A stretch of DNA of 64,000 nucleotides. It comes from Maribellus sp. YY47. GTDB taxonomy: Bacteria; Bacteroidota; Bacteroidia; Bacteroidales; Prolixibacteraceae. The notes under the pieces are model-generated. The model searched no databases. It was not told the DNA's origin and was given only the letters and a program-made list of their open reading frames with translations. Position numbers and translations under genes: made by a program. The stretch is taken from assembly GCF_023111095.1 (NCBI RefSeq), contig NZ_JALGYW010000015.1, forward strand, positions 1 to 64,000. The letters run 5' to 3'. Of this stretch, positions 52,932-61,820 are shown piece by piece. Within the stretch, counting starts at the first letter, position 1. The number at the start of each line of letters is the position of its first letter.

Positions 52932-55900
52932 ATGGAAAATTCTCAGGTTTTAAATAAATCACGGAAACAATTGTTGCGCGACAGGCGCGACATGATCCAG
53001 TTCATTAATCTTCAGCTGGCTTCGTTGGGCCAGCCCGTATTTAACGACGATTCAGATGCGGATAAAAAATACGCCAACGCAAAGTTTTTGGGATTAACCG
53101 AAGGGCTCATTAACAGCTTCCGTCAGAAATCGCGCTTGCTGAGCGGTCATCTTTCTCCGGTTGATACCCGTATTCAGAATTTTATCGATGATTATCTGAA
53201 AGAAGTTGATTTCAACAAAAGCTTTCGTTTACCCAGCGATACCCTGGTGCTAAACCAGAAAGGAATGGCGCGCGAATTAAGTCTGCCGCCCGATGGTACC
53301 GAATTCAAAAGCGAACTTTTGAGTTCGTACCGCCTAAAGCAAGGGATTTTGAATAACCCGGCCCGCGATAAACGAACAACTAAAGGTACTTTTCATATTG
53401 TAAGGGGAGGGCTGCCAGTTCCGCTCGATAAGAAAGAAGTTCCGAAAATTACCTTTGCACATTTGTTGCATGCGGCGTTGAATCCTTCGGAAGAACTAAA
53501 GTATTTGCCGTTTACAGCAAGCCAGGAAAAACATGCTGCAGTAATGGTGTCGCTATTGCTGCGCCCGGTGGTTTGCCCCGAGGTAAAAGGAGTGATCAGC
53601 GAGAAAAGCATGGAAATCCGCTTTTTTGCACCGGGTAGCCTGGTAAGTAACCTCGATTTTGTGGAAACGATTTTTGGTAACGCCGGCGACCACAACCTGG
53701 CCATGAACGATGCAGCACTGGATGTGGATCACTGGACTGGAACTACAGGATGTATTATTCTGGCTCCGCAGTTGGTACACCTGAAAAAGAAAGATGTGGG
53801 ACTGCCGCATTACGACGACGCTTCTGCACGTCAACGTAAGGAGGGAATGTGCTGGAAAGATGAAAACGAACTGTACAACGATGGTGGCGCGTTTAAGCTC
53901 ACTTGCCGCGACGACCGTGGCGTGGTGGTAACATTGATCGCCGATAACTATTACGGATATTCGAAAAAGGAAATAAAAACGCAGATCAGCTATTCGGCTA
54001 ACCTTTTTGGTTTGGCAGAAGAAGAACACTCGGGTGGTGCCATTGCTTTCCCGCGCGGAAACATGAGCGACAGTGTGTTTGGTGCGAATTTCACCAAAAA
54101 ATTCGAGCAGCCTTATTCGTTTGAGGAAACCAAAAAATTACTGGGCGACAGAATTGAACTGCAAAAAGGCAATTACGCCATTGATAAAAAATACCCGGAG
54201 ATTGTTTACATCCCTGAAAACGCCGACATTGAGATTGAAAAAAGTGCCGTAAGCTGGACGTATAAAAACCAGAATTACAGCCTGAAACTTTCGCCTGAAA
54301 AGGTTTATGTGCACCCAACAGGCCACAAGTTCCAGCTGGTAAAGCATCAGACACAATCGATGTGGCGCATTATCGACACGGCGCCCGAAGGTATGTTCTG
54401 TCATAAACCAAGTACGGTTTCGGGTGGCGGAAAATCCGAAATTTCGAAGTCGATGCAAAATGCCATCAAATTCGGATCGTTCTACATCGAAAACCTGGAG
54501 GAAGCCGAAGATAAAGTAGATGAAATCATCAACCACAATTATTCGAACCGCTGGAAAAACATTCGTCCCGATGCAGCGCCTTCCAGGTCATTCCTGAGCA
54601 AGGAGCGCACCCTTGGATCGGCAGTAAAATTGTTGACGCCGTCGGATCAGTACAGCGACGAATACAACAAGTTTCTGAGTGAAATTCCGGAACACGTGCG
54701 TACCCTGGCGCTGTTTGTAAAACGGCATTACCGCGGAAACGAAGAAAAAGATATTAAATGGCGCGAGCTGTTTAACGTTGAAATTGTGAATGGCCGTCCG
54801 GGAAATGTGTTGCGTTACAAACACAATCCGATAACTGCCAGCTATGTTCGCATTGGATTTAACCCCGAAGGAAGATGGTTCCTGCACAAACTGCGGTCCG
54901 ACTTTGTTCCCTGTATGAAGATTCAGACCGAAGACGATATTTCGGCTACCATTACCGTTCCGGCTAATCGTCTGAGTAATCTTAATAAAGAGTATGCGAA
55001 CCCCAGTGTGAAACTGGTGGCCAACTGTGAAAGTTACCTGTTTCAGCGCCCCGATGAGGCGGTAATTCGCGGTTACGACAAAGAAGCTGAACGCGAAATT
55101 GTCGACAACAATACTTTCCTGACCAATTACGAGCCACTGACACGTGAGAACGCGCAGGAACTGATCGACAATGCCATTAGTTTCGAAAAATACACCGAAC
55201 CGGTGAAGGCGTTTATCACTTCAGTTGCTAACGGCGATGCCGATACTTATTTTGTAACACCTTCGCATACCCGCATTGTTGATGGGGTTCCTACCAACAA
55301 TCCGCGTTACCTGCAGCGCAATATTTTCAAGGAAGAAACCCTTGATTCGTACCTGGCGGAAGTGGGAGCGCGTTTGTTCAGGAAGATCAAACCAGAGGAT
55401 CCGGTTTACTGGCCGGTTAACGCGGTTTTGCCCGGAAGAAGGAATAATCCGGCAGAAAAAGAAGCAGGCATTCGCCCGCTGGCAGTGTACAATCCGATCC
55501 ACTACCAGGAACTTCCTGAGTTGTTCATGGATTTCATTGCCAGTATTACCGGAAAATCGCCGTCGACAACTGGTGCCGGACTGGAAGGCGCACTTACCAA
55601 AGGGCCGTTCAACATGCTGGTTCCAACCACCGACCTGAACAATGCGTTGCTGTCGTACATTCTGACAGAATACGCTGGCTTTAGCTCGGCTGCGGGTTAC
55701 ATCGGTTCTGAAAACCGTTTCGACCACGACATCAGTATCCTGGTTCCTGAAATTTGGGCACGTTTGGTTCCTGAAGACCGCGATCCGAAAAAACTGATCG
55801 AAAATGGCTGTCTGGAAAAACTCGAAGATTTCGAATACAAGGGAAAGAAAGTACTGGCCAGCCGTTTGGGCTACCGTATTACCAAGAATTTTGCCTTCCG

Positions 55901-56417
55901 CTGTATGAACCGTTTGTTTGATGAGCCGTTGGCAGTATTTAACGAACGCATGCTGAAACCCGAATTGCAGGGAATGGAAGAGTATGTGGATGGTATCAAC
56001 AACATTACCGAGGCGATGCAGCGTGCTGCCCTTCCTTATTTTGAAGACGGAAGTGTGGAAGCGGCTATTCCGCCGTTAAAAGTGCTGTTGCATGTTATGG
56101 CTTACGGTCATTACGAAGGAAAAGACATCAGCGATCCGTCGTTGCGCAAGTTGTTTGACCGCGACGAAGTGTTGAAAGCCGATTGGTACAAGGAACGACT
56201 GGCGCTAAAGCAACAGAAAGATGTTGCTTTCCATCAGTCGCAGATTGCCTACCTGAAAGAATTTATGGCCGACAGCCAGAACGAGATGCTGGTAAAAGAG
56301 CTGAATATCCCAGCTCGTTTGCAAAAGGCGGAGCAACTGCTGGAACATGCCGAATCGAAACAATACCTGGCCGAATTGGTGGGGACTATTGGCGCCGATC
56401 CGCTGTTTAGGAAATAG
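52932..56417 (+). CDS. Probable PPi-dependent phosphoenolpyruvate carboxykinase
   Basis: A 1161-residue cytosolic protein without signal or membrane helices. KPSTVSGGGKSEISKSM (K501) looks like the PEPCK phosphate-binding loop, and ITGKSPSTTGAGLEGALTKGPFN (from 873) is a long Gly/Ser-rich loop I associate with the PPi-type PEPCK family described from Entamoeba and Propionibacterium, whose members are 1100-1200 residues. That enzyme makes oxaloacetate and PPi from PEP, CO2 and phosphate, and the reverse. Length and motifs fit, but I recall the family rather than searched it. Flanked by its own terminator; a GTP- or ATP-type PEPCK is excluded by size. Confidence 0.65.
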   Translation: MENSQVLNKSRKQLLRDRRDMIQFINLQLASLGQPVFNDDSDADKKYANAKFLGLTEGLINSFRQKSRLLSGHLSPVDTRIQNFIDDYLKEVDFNKSFRLPSDTLVLNQKGMARELSLPPDGTEFKSELLSSYRLKQGILNNPARDKRTTKGTFHIVRGGLPVPLDKKEVPKITFAHLLHAALNPSEELKYLPFTASQEKHAAVMVSLLLRPVVCPEVKGVISEKSMEIRFFAPGSLVSNLDFVETIFGNAGDHNLAMNDAALDVDHWTGTTGCIILAPQLVHLKKKDVGLPHYDDASARQRKEGMCWKDENELYNDGGAFKLTCRDDRGVVVTLIADNYYGYSKKEIKTQISYSANLFGLAEEEHSGGAIAFPRGNMSDSVFGANFTKKFEQPYSFEETKKLLGDRIELQKGNYAIDKKYPEIVYIPENADIEIEKSAVSWTYKNQNYSLKLSPEKVYVHPTGHKFQLVKHQTQSMWRIIDTAPEGMFCHKPSTVSGGGKSEISKSMQNAIKFGSFYIENLEEAEDKVDEIINHNYSNRWKNIRPDAAPSRSFLSKERTLGSAVKLLTPSDQYSDEYNKFLSEIPEHVRTLALFVKRHYRGNEEKDIKWRELFNVEIVNGRPGNVLRYKHNPITASYVRIGFNPEGRWFLHKLRSDFVPCMKIQTEDDISATITVPANRLSNLNKEYANPSVKLVANCESYLFQRPDEAVIRGYDKEAEREIVDNNTFLTNYEPLTRENAQELIDNAISFEKYTEPVKAFITSVANGDADTYFVTPSHTRIVDGVPTNNPRYLQRNIFKEETLDSYLAEVGARLFRKIKPEDPVYWPVNAVLPGRRNNPAEKEAGIRPLAVYNPIHYQELPELFMDFIASITGKSPSTTGAGLEGALTKGPFNMLVPTTDLNNALLSYILTEYAGFSSAAGYIGSENRFDHDISILVPEIWARLVPEDRDPKKLIENGCLEKLEDFEYKGKKVLASRLGYRITKNFAFRCMNRLFDEPLAVFNERMLKPELQGMEEYVDGINNITEAMQRAALPYFEDGSVEAAIPPLKVLLHVMAYGHYEGKDISDPSLRKLFDRDEVLKADWYKERLALKQQKDVAFHQSQIAYLKEFMADSQNEMLVKELNIPARLQKAEQLLEHAESKQYLAELVGTIGADPLFRK

Positions 56418-56437
56418 TAAGATTTTTTACAATACTG

Positions 56438-56475
56438 AAAGGTTCCATTTGTCGCACGACAGATGGAACTTTTTG
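56438..56475 (+). terminator. Terminator of the PPi-PEPCK-like gene
   Basis: GTTCCATTTGTCG (56442-56454) pairs along 13 bp with CGACAGATGGAAC (56457-56469), one G-T pair, then TTTTTG. It follows the stop by about 25 bp. Confidence 0.82.
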
Positions 56476-56654
56476 TTTTAAAGGCCCGCTCTTTTTTACA
56501 AATGACTCCGGTTTAACGGACTGTTAAGGTTTCTCCCTTTCATGATTTTTCACCACGCTGAAGGTGTTGGATTGCAATACCCAATAAACAAAACCGGTCA
56601 ATTTCGGTTATGTATCCGTAAAAGTAAAAAACAAAAGATAAAAACCTTTTTGCG

Positions 56655-57272
56655 ATGAATCTCCGGAAAATCTCTGTCATAACGGGTGTCAGCTATCTGA
56701 TTATCTTTTTCTCCGCCATTTTTGCCAACTTCTTTATGCTGGAATCGCTCCGGCAAGCACCTTTGGAAACCATTTGGCAACACAATATGATGGTGCGATT
56801 GGGTATAATGGCCTTTTTAATTGCCGCAGTGTTTGATGTGGTGGTGGCCTGGGGGCTTTTCGAAATGTATCGCCGGAACCAACTCTCCCGCCTGAGCACC
56901 TGGTTCAGGTTAATGCACGCCATTATAATGGGGGTGGCAGTTTTCTCGCTGGTGCTTACCTTGAAAGCCAACTCGGCAGAGCTAATAACCGAACGGGTAG
57001 ATACTTTTAACACCATCTGGCTGATCGGACTGTTCTTTTTTGGCGCTCATCTGATCCTGCTGTCTCCAATTATCAAAGCGCCGAAATGGATTGCTTTTTT
57101 CCTGGTAGTTGCCGGAATTATGTACTTGGTAGATACAACAGCCCATTTTGTTATAGCCCGTTACGATGCGGTTGCCGGAATTTTCCTGGCCCTGTTGGCC
57201 GTCCCCAGTATTTTGGGCGAAATGGCTTTTGCGCTGTGGTTGTTGCTAAAAGGCGGGAAAGAAAACGCCTGA
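56655..57272 (+). CDS. DUF4386 membrane protein
   Basis: A 205-residue protein with six hydrophobic helices, from ISVITGVSYLIIFFSAIFANFFMLESL to PSILGEMAFALWLLLKGG. The opening and length match DUF4386, a family of unknown function frequent in Bacteroidota and Firmicutes. No partner gene nearby; a cassette-like island follows. Confidence 0.8.
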   Translation: MNLRKISVITGVSYLIIFFSAIFANFFMLESLRQAPLETIWQHNMMVRLGIMAFLIAAVFDVVVAWGLFEMYRRNQLSRLSTWFRLMHAIIMGVAVFSLVLTLKANSAELITERVDTFNTIWLIGLFFFGAHLILLSPIIKAPKWIAFFLVVAGIMYLVDTTAHFVIARYDAVAGIFLALLAVPSILGEMAFALWLLLKGGKENA

Positions 57273-58218
57273 TCTGGCTCTTTCGAACCCTTTTAAGGCA
57301 CCCCGCTCGGTATTTTGCCTGCTGCAGTCAGCTCATCAAAAAGTATGAAACGCACATTAAAAAACGAATGGAACACAGGTAACGCTGATTTAACTGATTT
57401 TCGCCGATTTCATCTGTGATTGTTTGCAAAATCGGTGTTATCAATATTCAGTTTCTATAAACTAACTTTCAATCTGTAAGCCAGAAATATTTTTTTAGAT
57501 TTGTAGATACCCTCTTCTGAAGTACCCCCAAAGGCATGAAAACTACTCCATAATATTTACTGAGGTATCATTCTTCCAACTTATGTTTACTTTTATTCCG
57601 GTAATCTCGGAACTAAATGTGCATAGCCTTGAATACGCGATTTCTCGTAAAAACAGAAAAACAATACTTTTCAAACCTGATAGGTGATATGAATACAGTT
57701 GACGATAAGGGAATAAATGCAATCGTATATTTCCACGCACGTTACCGGTAAGTTTGAAGAAAAAATTGGTGGTTATTTAAAACGTTCGTTCTTTGGTTTT
57801 TTGCTCGCTTGTAAAACTGCTGTCACAAAACTTGCAAAAAATTGGTTAGTGCAAGTTGCCAATTTTCGCAGTTTAACAATTTGTAAAACCGTTTTGCAGC
57901 CTGACCGTCCAGCGCATTTTTAGGAACAGCAGGCAGTTATTTGACAGTTTGGGTTTTGGCCGTTAGTTATCTGGGCTGGAATAAAAAAATTGGCGGACAG
58001 TTTTGTACTCGCAAGTTTTCCGCCAGCGGCATAAGTCAGGAATGGTAAAACTCACGTTTCGGCGGGGCAAACCGCCGCTGGTTACCTGCAACCCACAAGC
58101 AACTTTGACTTTGGGGGTTGAAGAAAAATTTAAAAAGCGAAGTGGTTATTTGAAACTTTTGCTCAGAAAATGATATTTTTATACAGTTAACAACTTGACC
58201 ATGAATAAAAAACCTACC
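57273..58218. other. Hairpin-rich gene-free left part of the cassette-like island
   Basis: About 950 bp without a convincing gene (short frames at 57543-57740 and 57717-57923 look random). It holds ACTTGCA/TGCAAGT near 57829, GGCGGA/TCCGCC (57992-57997 with 58019-58024), CGGCGG-GGCAAA-CCGCCG (58060-58077), and GGCCGTTAGTTAT near 57958, whose GTTA resembles the end of the palindromic elements further right. Confidence 0.45.
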
Positions 58219-58351
58219 GGTAACAAATTGTACATGGCAGGCGGGGGTTTTAGCGGTCTGACAAGTCAGACCTTGCGCCCACTTTCCTGCGGGTCTGACA
58301 CGATTTCTTCCAGAAATCCCGCCCGACCACATACAAGTGACCGTTACAAGC
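58219..58351. repeat. attC-like palindromic element A
   Basis: GGTAAC at 58219 and GTTACAAG at 58343 mark the ends. The left part ACAAATTGTACATGGCAGGCGGG pairs, with bulges, with CCCGCCCGACCACATACAAG on the right. Inside is GGTCTGAC-AA-GTCAGACC (58255-58272), a perfect hairpin. It ends 26 bp before the LRR gene. TAAC...GTTA ends and a long imperfect stem resemble integron attC sites. Confidence 0.5.
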
Positions 58352-58377
58352 AATTTTAAAATGACTCTAATTCACAT

Positions 58378-59391
58378 GTGGCAACACTGAGACAAAATAG
58401 AATAAATGACCCAAAAACTATTGACGTTGAGTATATTGAGAAAGAACTCAGTGGAGATAAACATGTGATTGTACAGTTTTCTGGACAGACTTTCGATGAT
58501 AAAATACTTTCGCAATTAGACAAGTTATGTGAGAAGCATGACACAAGTTTAGGAGTAAGATTTTATGGTAATTACTCTGGAATTTTTGATTTCAAGACCA
58601 TTTTGAAAATTCCACATGTAAAATGTTTGTACGCTGATTGTTTGACTAAAGCAGTGAATATCGACACACTTAAAGAACTAAAATACATTGAGAATCTTTC
58701 ACTGGGAGTCTTTGAACTTACCGAAACAGAGATATTAAATTCCGACAACCTAAAAAAACTGACTGAATTAATTCTGACTGAAACAAAAACAAAAGCTTTA
58801 AACCTTGAATATTTAAAAGAATACAAAAAGCTTAAGACTCTTATTGTTGGTGGGCACACAAAGAATATTTCGGCAGTCGGCGATTTAAGTAATTTGGAAT
58901 TTCTTTCTTTAAATTCTATTAAAAAAGTTCCAGTCGATTTTGTAAACAAATTAAGAAAACTCAAGACTCTCAAGTTTATTCTTGGTGGCAGAGAGAATAT
59001 ATTAGAAATTCAGGAAAACCAGATTGAGACACTTGAAATAACATGGGTCAGAGGATTTAACGATTTAAGCAACATTGGGAATTTTAAGAATCTAAAGAAT
59101 TTGCATATTGAGAACAATATTCAACTCGGACAACTTCAATTCGATACTGAATTTAATTCCCTGGTTGATTTGAAAATTATTAACTGCAAAACATTTGACA
59201 AATTAACTGGATTAGAAAAATTACCAGAACTGAATGAAATGGTGATTTATCAAACTAATCTTGACTTTGAAACAATTATTAACCAAAAGTTATCTAAGAA
59301 ACTTGACATGTTTGGGTTTTACACAACAAAAACAAAGATTGACAAAGAGATTAAAAAACGGATAATTGACATGGGGTATAAAACAAGATAA
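58378..59391 (+). CDS. Leucine-rich-repeat protein of the cassette-like island
   Basis: A 337-residue protein with start GTG at 58378 (no in-frame ATG nearby). It contains about nine LRR-like units, such as LKELKYIENLSLGVFEL, LKKLTELILTETKTKALN, LKKLKTLKFIL and LKNLHIENNIQLGQLQF, without a signal peptide. Base composition is distinctly AT-rich (Lys, Asn, Ile codons) compared with neighbours. Element A ends 26 bp before and element B starts 12 bp after, the layout of a single-gene cassette. Binding partner unknown. Confidence 0.7.
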   Translation: MATLRQNRINDPKTIDVEYIEKELSGDKHVIVQFSGQTFDDKILSQLDKLCEKHDTSLGVRFYGNYSGIFDFKTILKIPHVKCLYADCLTKAVNIDTLKELKYIENLSLGVFELTETEILNSDNLKKLTELILTETKTKALNLEYLKEYKKLKTLIVGGHTKNISAVGDLSNLEFLSLNSIKKVPVDFVNKLRKLKTLKFILGGRENILEIQENQIETLEITWVRGFNDLSNIGNFKNLKNLHIENNIQLGQLQFDTEFNSLVDLKIINCKTFDKLTGLEKLPELNEMVIYQTNLDFETIINQKLSKKLDMFGFYTTKTKIDKEIKKRIIDMGYKTR

Positions 59392-59403
59392 AATGAAAAA
59401 CTT

Positions 59404-59536
59404 GCTATAACATAGTACATATTGCAGGGCGGGGTTCGGTGGTACGCCAACTGCGGATTCTCGCATCGCAGTTCCATGTCCTTCGGACAGGAACGCTCTT
59501 CGGAATCCGCCCATAAATGTACCAACCGCTATAGGC
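59404..59536. repeat. attC-like palindromic element B
   Basis: CTATAACATAGTACATATTGCAGGGCGG on the left pairs, with bulges, with the right arm reading CCGCCCATAAATGTACC, then CGCTATAGGC. Inside are perfect nested stems: GCGGATTC/GAATCCGC and GTCC-TTCG-GGAC. It begins 12 bp after the LRR stop and shares GCAGGGCGGGGTT..GGTGGT with element A and ATTGCAGGGC...ACGCCAACTG with element C. Confidence 0.55.
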
Positions 59537-59589
59537 TATTTATCGAGAAAAATACTGTTATAAAGTTTGCCTACTTAATTTTTGCGCGA

Positions 59590-60231
59590 ATGAATGAGTA
59601 TTGTTTTAAAGTATCCAATTATAAAAGGTTTGCGTGGATTTTAATGTCGACGTGCTGCTTCACTCTTCTAATCGCAGGCTATGTTGGAGCAGCAACTCAA
59701 AACGCTATTTTATCATTTAGCATATTGGGTGGCGTTGCTGTTTTGTTTGGATTTTCATCAAAATATATACTTGGTATAAAAACAATAAAGGTTGCATTAT
59801 CAGATGATTACATTCGTATTGATGAGATGGGTATTTTAATTCAATACTCTGACATTAAATGGTTTCGCATTGATACTGGCGGTGTAAATGTTGAAGCTTT
59901 GGTTTTTAAATCTGCCACGTACGGAACAAAGAAGATTTTCTATCATAAAAAGAACAATGATAAATCACAATGGGATGAATTTAAAGCCCAATTTGAGAAG
60001 CAATTAATGAACAACAACCCCAAACTTCCTAATTATTACAATTCTAAAGTTTGGGATTATGTTATTATTGCCATGGTGACTTTATTTGTTATAATTCCTT
60101 TTATTCTTTTTAGCCTTAACATTGATAAATCTGCACTGAGTAAACTTCTACCTTCTGTATTGATATTTTATGGCACTGGAGCGACTTTAATATCGGGAAT
60201 ATTAATAAACAGGAAAAAGAAGGATAAGTAA
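59590..60231 (+). CDS. Membrane protein of unknown function in the cassette-like island
   Basis: A 213-residue protein counted from MNEYCFKVSNYKRFAWILM; the frame is open to 59422 but that part is the palindrome of element B. Two hydrophobic helices near the N-terminus (RFAWILMSTCCFTLLIAGYVGA, ILSFSILGGVAVLFGFSS), a soluble middle resembling a PH-like sheet (DDYIRIDEMGILIQYSDIKWFRID), and two helices at the C-terminus. AT-rich like the LRR gene. No family recognised. Confidence 0.65.
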   Translation: MNEYCFKVSNYKRFAWILMSTCCFTLLIAGYVGAATQNAILSFSILGGVAVLFGFSSKYILGIKTIKVALSDDYIRIDEMGILIQYSDIKWFRIDTGGVNVEALVFKSATYGTKKIFYHKKNNDKSQWDEFKAQFEKQLMNNNPKLPNYYNSKVWDYVIIAMVTLFVIIPFILFSLNIDKSALSKLLPSVLIFYGTGATLISGILINRKKKDK

Positions 60232-60310
60232 TCTTAAGAATAAGTAGGTGGATATGTTTTTAGAGTAAGACAAATTATTATGAAGATTTATTCATAATAA
60301 AATGATTAAT

Positions 60311-60382
60311 TCCCTACAAATTGCAGGGCAAAGTTTAGGGAACGCCAACTGTGTCCCAAGGCTTCGGGATTGTTTCGCAGTT
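60311..60382. repeat. Degenerate attC-like element C
   Basis: CCTACAAATTGCAGGGC and AACGCCAACTG match element B in order and spacing, with a short inner stem TCCC..GGGA, but the right arm is missing. It would be the decayed site closing the second cassette. It lies 80 bp after the membrane-protein gene. Confidence 0.45.
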
Positions 60383-60489
60383 CAAAAAACAGAACCAATA
60401 ATGAGATCTTCTTTTTAGTTCTCATCGATTAAATAATTTATGCTAATTTCAGGGCACTTAATCAATTATTAATCATAAACCAACAATTC

Positions 60490-61482
60490 ATGAAACGAAG
60501 AAGTTTTTTTGGGCTGGCAGGAGCTGGTGTTTTTACAGCCCTGGTTCCAAAAGCCTTTGCAGGAGAATCCAAAATAAATGTTTCGAATAAAAATGACCTG
60601 GTTAATCCTTTTTCAGTAAAAGGGAAATGGTACAAAACCGCGTTGCATGCGCATACCACCAACAGCGATGGCGATGTGGATGTGCCAACACGTATAAAAC
60701 AATACCGCGATAAGGGCTTTGATATTGTGGCCATAACCGACCACCGGCGAACCAACGATCTGTCTGCTTTTTCAGCGCCCGGTTTTCTGGCCCTGAGCAG
60801 TATCGAATTTCATCCTAAAACTTATTCCGGCGCGCCAACGCATCATTTTCTGGGGCTCGGATTGCCCCATCCTTACGAATACAACAAAGACCTGCCGGCA
60901 CAGGAAATGATCGACGATATAAAAAGCAAGGGGGCAAAAGTTTTTTACGCGCATCCGTACTGGACCGGGCATACCTATGAGGAGATGATGGAGGTGAGCG
61001 GGTACCTTGGAGTTGAGGTGTATAATCAGGGATGCGAGGATACCAACAGCGCATACGGGCACGTTTACTGGGATCAGTTGCTAAACAAGGGGCACGTTTT
61101 ATCGGCCCTGGCTACCGACGATGTGCACCATAGCTCAAACGTGGGAAAAGCCTGGACCATGATAAAAGCGGAAAAACTCGATGAAAGCAGTGTACTCGAC
61201 GCATTGGAGAACGGTTGTTTTTATGCTTCCACCGGTCCGGAGATAAAAGATTTCCAGCTGAGCGATGATATGAAAATAAAAATAGAGTGCTCGCCCGTGA
61301 AAAAGATTGCGTTCAGGATTAACGGTGCCGGCAACGGTAGTGTTTTTAACGCCGAGGAAGGAAAGGATTTACAACGTGCCGAGTGGGATATGAGCAAGAA
61401 AAAGCCCAAATGGGTGAGGTGCGAGGTGACCGATGAAAACGGAAAAACGGCATGGACAAATCCTATTTTCATCAAGTCGTAA
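60490..61482 (+). CDS. Exported PHP-domain metallohydrolase (CehA/McbA type)
   Basis: A 330-residue protein with a Tat-type leader (MKRRSFFGLAGAGVFTALVPKAFA). Metal motifs of the PHP/CehA family: LHAHTTNSDGD, ITDHRRTND, SSIEFHPK, FYAHPYWTGHTYEE and ATDDVHHSS. It should hydrolyse a phosphoester, ester or related bond outside the cytosol; the substrate is not visible. First normal-GC gene after the cassette-like island. Confidence 0.9.
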   Translation: MKRRSFFGLAGAGVFTALVPKAFAGESKINVSNKNDLVNPFSVKGKWYKTALHAHTTNSDGDVDVPTRIKQYRDKGFDIVAITDHRRTNDLSAFSAPGFLALSSIEFHPKTYSGAPTHHFLGLGLPHPYEYNKDLPAQEMIDDIKSKGAKVFYAHPYWTGHTYEEMMEVSGYLGVEVYNQGCEDTNSAYGHVYWDQLLNKGHVLSALATDDVHHSSNVGKAWTMIKAEKLDESSVLDALENGCFYASTGPEIKDFQLSDDMKIKIECSPVKKIAFRINGAGNGSVFNAEEGKDLQRAEWDMSKKKPKWVRCEVTDENGKTAWTNPIFIKS

Positions 61483-61630
61483 AATAGCAGAACCGAATTA
61501 AGAGCAAAGACAGAAGCGGGTGTTTCAAAAGTAAGATTCATGCAAAGAACGAAATAACTTTTGGTACACCCTCCCGTTTTTTCTGAAAGCCTATCGAAAT
61601 TCAACAGCAAAAATTAGTTCAAAGTTTTCA

Positions 61631-61699
61631 GACTTATCCTGATTGCGCCTGCCATACTATCTTCCCTCTTTATGTGTAGAGAGGGAGCGAGGGAGAGTA
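61631..61699. repeat. Cloverleaf-like dispersed repeat, copy 3 (inverted, middle arm shortened)
   Basis: Read against the reverse complement of copy 1 it aligns end to end: GACTTATCCTGATTGCG, then TCCCTCTTTATGTGTAGAGAGGGAG, then GGGAGAGT. The CCGTC-AGCA-GACGG arm is replaced by a shorter stretch. It is in the gene-free interval 61483-61820. Confidence 0.6.
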
Positions 61700-61820
61700 A
61701 AAATCTTTATTTGATTTCTGTTGGTGATTCCTGAGGATCATGATTGTTTTATAAAGGATTGGAGATGATCGATAAGCTATTTAATTTACAAAATACAAAT
61801 CAAGCAGTATTCAACCAGGT

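Noticed and set aside
53553-54029. 158-codon minus-strand frame inside the 1161-residue gene
   Set aside because: Antisense shadow of a conserved-looking protein; composition is rich in Cys, His and Gln without structure.
57543-57923. Short frames on both strands in the island's left part
   Set aside because: No domain, mixed composition and overlap with hairpin-rich sequence.
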